A stretch of 18,512 bases of DNA from CBINFS01 sp966250015. GTDB lineage: Bacteria; Bacteroidota; Rhodothermia; Rhodothermales; DASSAV01. How positions within the stretch are numbered: position 1 is the stretch's first letter; the number at the start of each line of letters is the position of its first letter. The stretch lies in the NCBI GenBank assembly GCA_966250015.1, contig CBINFS010000061.1, forward strand, positions 1 to 18,512. The letters run 5' to 3'. The position numbers were made by a program, and so were the translations under genes. Shown here one piece after another: positions 16,098 through 18,512 of this stretch. Under the pieces are notes generated by a model that did not search any database, had not been told where the DNA came from, and worked only from the letters and a program-made list of their open reading frames with translations.

Positions 16098-17291
16098 CTA
16101 ATCGCTGAGCAAGACGTGCTCGAAGTCGTCGGTAATTCGCGAAATGTCGAACATCTCTTCGGCGTACGCCCGTGCGTTTCGGCCCATCTCAGTTAGGCGG
16201 TCCGGGTTGGACAGGAGGTCGGAGGCTGCGGCGAGGAAGCCGTCCACGTCCGCCGGTGGGACGACGAGGCCTGCCTGCGCCGAGATGACGGTCCGAGCAG
16301 CGAGGTTTTCGGGGGGTACGGCGAGGAGAAGCGGGCGCCCTGCACAGAGATAGGAAAGGACCTTCGACGGAACCGAGAACTGTCCGGCTTCGGGTTCGAG
16401 CAGTCCGACGAGCACGTCGGCTGTGGCGAGCACGTCCGGCACGCGCTCGAACGGCTGGTAGCCGGCGATCACCAGGTTGTCGAGTCCCTCGTCGGTTTTG
16501 GCCCGGGAGAGCCATTCAGCGCCAAGACCCTGGGAGACGACGACCACGCGGACGTTTTCGTCGTCGCGGAAATGGAGCGCGAGACGGCGGAGCAGGTCGG
16601 GGTTGTGCTTCATACCGAGCGTGCCGGTGTAGACCAGGCAGATTTTGTCCGACAGCTCCATCTCCTGCGACCAGCCGTTCACCTTCGGGCGCAGCGGGAT
16701 CTCGTCGAGCGGCGCCCAGTTTCGGATGACGTGCATCTTTTTGCGGCTGATGCCCCATTGCTGGAGCAGGGGGCCGAAGTCCTCAGTGATCAGCACGATC
16801 CTGTCGCTCCGCTCGAGCAGCCGCTGCTCGAGGCGAAGGTAATGGGATCCGGCCAGGCGCCCGACGACGGGTATCTTGCGCGACAGGATGCGCTCGCTTG
16901 CGACGCCGATCAGGTCCTGGAGCCAGAAGACGAACCGGACGTTCCGTTTCCGGCACGTTTCGAGCAGGGTTCGTTGCGCATCGAGCGGCGTGTTGGCGGA
17001 CAGCACCACGTCGGGGCGGAACTGCTCGACCTCTTTCGCAGCGAGGCGCCCGTATTCGTTTTCCTGCAGCCAGCGTTTGAAGAACGAGAACTTGTCGAGG
17101 GGCTTTTTCAGCGTGATGGGACTGAACTCCAACGTTGGGGGCGTATTTTCCCGGCGTTCAAAATTGCCGAGAGGCGTTGTCGGGATCGAGGCGCAGTAGA
17201 CGTGCCGGACGGCGTGCCCGCGCCGGGCCAGCTCGCGGCTGAGCTGGGGAGGGAATGGGTAGCCGCCGAAGTCGTGTACCAGGATCCGCAT
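16098..17291 (-). CDS. Glycosyltransferase family 4 (WbuB-like)
   Basis: The 397-residue product is a GT-B fold enzyme probably adding a sugar to a lipid-linked surface glycan. The N-terminal domain starts MRILVHDFGGYPFPPQLSRE, with acceptor-side strands such as PDVVLSANTP and FVFWLQDLIG. The C-terminal donor domain starts near residue 215 (CLVYTGTLGMKHNPDLL), has IAGYQPFERVPDVLATADVL, and carries the GT4 nucleotide-sugar motif EAGQFSVPSKVLSYLCAGRP. The arrangement resembles WbuB/WcaI-type transferases, but donor and acceptor cannot be assigned. It is divergent from the wecB-like epimerase, with a 520-base gap between them; together they suggest the margin of a polysaccharide cluster. No terminator is visible after it. 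Confidence 0.9.
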   Translation of the reverse strand: MRILVHDFGGYPFPPQLSRELARRGHAVRHVYCASIPTTPLGNFERRENTPPTLEFSPITLKKPLDKFSFFKRWLQENEYGRLAAKEVEQFRPDVVLSANTPLDAQRTLLETCRKRNVRFVFWLQDLIGVASERILSRKIPVVGRLAGSHYLRLEQRLLERSDRIVLITEDFGPLLQQWGISRKKMHVIRNWAPLDEIPLRPKVNGWSQEMELSDKICLVYTGTLGMKHNPDLLRRLALHFRDDENVRVVVVSQGLGAEWLSRAKTDEGLDNLVIAGYQPFERVPDVLATADVLVGLLEPEAGQFSVPSKVLSYLCAGRPLLLAVPPENLAARTVISAQAGLVVPPADVDGFLAAASDLLSNPDRLTEMGRNARAYAEEMFDISRITDDFEHVLLSD

Positions 17292-17372
17292 GTTTTTGTA
17301 CTTATGTAGGTACCAAAGCCGCCCCTAATATAGGGCGAGGCGGGCTAAAAGCTGCTCATCTGGACGGGCTTG

Positions 17373-17391
17373 TTCCGCACTTGATGCGGAA
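17373..17391. repeat. Short palindromic element, TTCCGCA-cttga-TGCGGAA
   Basis: A perfect 7-bp stem with a 5-base loop inside GGGCTTGTTCCGCACTTGAT. The 'cTTGAt' loop between inverted GC-rich arms resembles a widespread class of dispersed bacterial palindromes. Only one copy is in this window. Confidence 0.5.
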
Positions 17392-17488
17392 AGAGCTGAC
17401 GCGGAGCGACTGAGGGGTAGACTCCAAAAAAGGCGTCCTTGATCAAGATTCGACCTTCCTTGCTAGATGTTGCCGTCCGTTACTTTTC

Positions 17489-17516
17489 CTGGATCTCCGC
17501 TTTCGCGGAGATGACG
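17489..17516. repeat. REP-like palindrome, ATCTCCGC-tttc-GCGGAGAT
   Basis: A perfect 8-bp stem (17493-17500 with 17505-17512) with a TTTC loop, set in CTGGAT...ATGACG. This resembles the common dispersed element of the type 'ggattcccgc..gcgggaatgacg'. Such elements are non-coding and occur between genes in many genomes. Confidence 0.65.
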
Positions 17517-17625
17517 TATTGGATACGGTTGTTGATCGTATTTTTTAGGTCTCGCCTTCGGTCCGCATCGACCCAAAAATCATCCGCGCACGTCTACGCC
17601 ATCAGCGGTCTTTCTTTCAATCCTT

Positions 17626-17650
17626 CTTCGCGTCTTCGTGACTTCGCGTG
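17626..17650. repeat. Three near-tandem 8-base repeats (CTTCGCGT)
   Basis: CTTCGCGT, CTTCGTGA and CTTCGCGT follow each other directly (17626-17649), then GAGCCCCTTTTT. The pattern resembles the short 'cttcgcgtctttgcgtg' repeats scattered in many bacterial genomes. No function is apparent. Confidence 0.5.
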
Positions 17651-17813
17651 AGCCCCTTTTTCCCAACTAACGACACACCATCAGATGCAAAGCGGAAGGA
17701 TGCGGTGAGCCATTTCTTACGCACGATTCATGCGCTTTCTTTCGGTACGCCAGATCTGAAATGCCTATATTGCCGCCCAATTGCTACGTAGCTCATTTTT
17801 TTAATCCCGGCAC

Positions 17814-18512
17814 ATGAAAATTGTACATATCGTCGGCGCACGGCCGAATTTTATGAAGGCGGCGCCGGTGATGGCGGCGCTCTCCGCATATTCCGGCCTG
17901 TCGCAGACCCTCGTCCACACCGGACAGCACTACGACGAGAACATGTCGGACATTTTCTTCCGGCAGCTAGGCCTGCCTCGCCCGGACGTCAACCTGGGCG
18001 TGGGTTCTGGCTCACACGCGGTGCAGACGGCTCAGATCATGGTGCGGTTGGAGGAACATCTGCTCGAGGACCGGCCAGACCTGGTGCTCGTGTACGGGGA
18101 CGTCAACTCAACCATGGCGGCGACGCTGGTCTGCGCGAAGATCTACGTACCGGTCGGGCACGTCGAGGCCGGTCTCCGGTCGAACGACCGGACGATGCCC
18201 GAGGAGATCAACCGGCTCGTAACCGACCAGATTGCGGACCTCCTGTTTACGCCGTCGAGGGACGGGGATGAAAACCTGCTGCGGGAGGGTGTGGCCCGAG
18301 AGAAGATCCACTTTGTCGGCAACGTCATGATCGACACACTGGTGCGGCTCCTGCCCCGCGCCGAGCGGCTCTGGGACGAGCTGTCGGCGCGGTACGACCT
18401 CCCGGACGGCGCGTTCGGGCTCGTGACGCTGCACCGGCCGTCGAACGTAGACGAGCCGGAGATGCTGGCTGCCATCGTCGAAACCCTCAGCGAGCTGGCC
18501 GAACGCGTGCCG
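17814..18512 (+). CDS. wecB: UDP-N-acetylglucosamine 2-epimerase (non-hydrolysing), 3' end cut by the window edge
   Basis: The enzyme interconverts UDP-GlcNAc and UDP-ManNAc, feeding surface glycans. The frame is open from ATG 17814 to the window end, giving 233 residues of an expected 370-380. It starts MKIVHIVGARPNFMKAAPVM, the classic family start. Further signatures are HTGQHYDENMSDIFF (35-49), YGDVNST with Asp96, GHVEAGLRS with Glu118, MPEEINRLVTDQIADLLF with Glu131, VGNVMIDT, and LVTLHRPSNVD with His207. These match the catalytic residues described for E. coli WecB (Asp95, Glu117, Glu131, His213). There is no Shine-Dalgarno site; TTTTTTT lies 13 bases upstream. Downstream genes are outside the window. 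Confidence 0.95.
   Translation, partial: MKIVHIVGARPNFMKAAPVMAALSAYSGLSQTLVHTGQHYDENMSDIFFRQLGLPRPDVNLGVGSGSHAVQTAQIMVRLEEHLLEDRPDLVLVYGDVNSTMAATLVCAKIYVPVGHVEAGLRSNDRTMPEEINRLVTDQIADLLFTPSRDGDENLLREGVAREKIHFVGNVMIDTLVRLLPRAERLWDELSARYDLPDGAFGLVTLHRPSNVDEPEMLAAIVETLSELAERVP

Larger units (their letters stand above)
17292..17813. other. Gene-free region with dispersed palindromic repeat fragments
   Basis: The 520 bases between two divergent glycan genes hold no convincing coding region. One plus-strand frame (17439-17651) contains SWISAFAEMT, which resembles the well-known false peptide made when a dispersed palindromic repeat is translated. At least three repeat-like elements are listed separately. 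The promoters of the two flanking genes must also lie here: TATATT at 17765-17770 is about 45 bases before the epimerase gene, but no paired upstream box is clear. Confidence 0.6.

Noticed and set aside
17439..17651. 70-codon plus-strand frame in the glycan intergenic region
   Set aside because: It runs through a REP-like palindrome whose translation (SWISAFAEMT) is a known kind of false peptide.

Overview
The window looks like a chromosomal piece from a GC-rich member of the Bacteroidota/Rhodothermota group; this is an inference. Supporting signs are two promoter-like sites of the Bacteroidota type (TTTG or TTG about 18-20 bases before a TAnnTTTG-like box, at 7625-7654 and 3443-3473), a TonB receptor paired with a PepSY membrane protein, an Omp85-type outer-membrane protein, and few Shine-Dalgarno sites (speD is the clear exception). 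No phage, plasmid, CRISPR or transposase gene is visible. Most genes are housekeeping or envelope genes.

Layout. 1-179 (-): start of a small cysteine-motif protein, cut by the window edge. 415-2379 (-): nrfHA, the membrane quinol-to-nitrite ammonification complex, with three dyads in its upstream region. 2752-3051 (-): unknown 99-residue protein with its own terminator. 3327-3399 (-): tRNA-Lys(TTT) with terminator and candidate promoter. 3579-7071 (-): TonB-dependent receptor followed by a PepSY membrane protein, probably one iron-acquisition operon behind a 21-base near-palindrome. 7165-7966: long gene-free stretch containing a candidate promoter and a leader of about 300 bases for speD. 7967-9331 (+): speD and speE (spermidine synthesis), separated by a strong intrinsic terminator. 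9340-9753 (-): small divergent pyrophosphatase-like protein. 9834-11687 (-): aspS. 12028-13581 (+): POT peptide transporter. 13658-14113 (+): dut. 14136-14280 (+): decayed short-chain dehydrogenase remnant containing a perfect 15-bp inverted repeat. 14292-15989 (-): Omp85-like barrel with a coiled-coil N-terminus. 16098-17291 (-): GT4 glycosyltransferase. 17292-17813: gene-free, with palindromic repeat fragments. 17814-18512 (+): wecB-like UDP-GlcNAc 2-epimerase, cut by the window edge.

How the genes work together. NrfH takes electrons from menaquinol and NrfA uses them to reduce nitrite to ammonium. The TonB receptor and PepSY protein probably import and reduce an iron chelate. SpeD and SpeE make spermidine from S-adenosylmethionine and putrescine. 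The glycosyltransferase and epimerase mark the edge of a surface-polysaccharide locus.

I did not find a clearly new multi-gene system. The most interesting items are the speD-terminator-speE arrangement with its long speD leader, the same terminator-against-start layout before dut, the SDR remnant with its perfect palindrome, NrfA with a CXXCH active-site heme, and the pyrophosphatase-like protein lacking an aspartate that is catalytic in the canonical enzyme.
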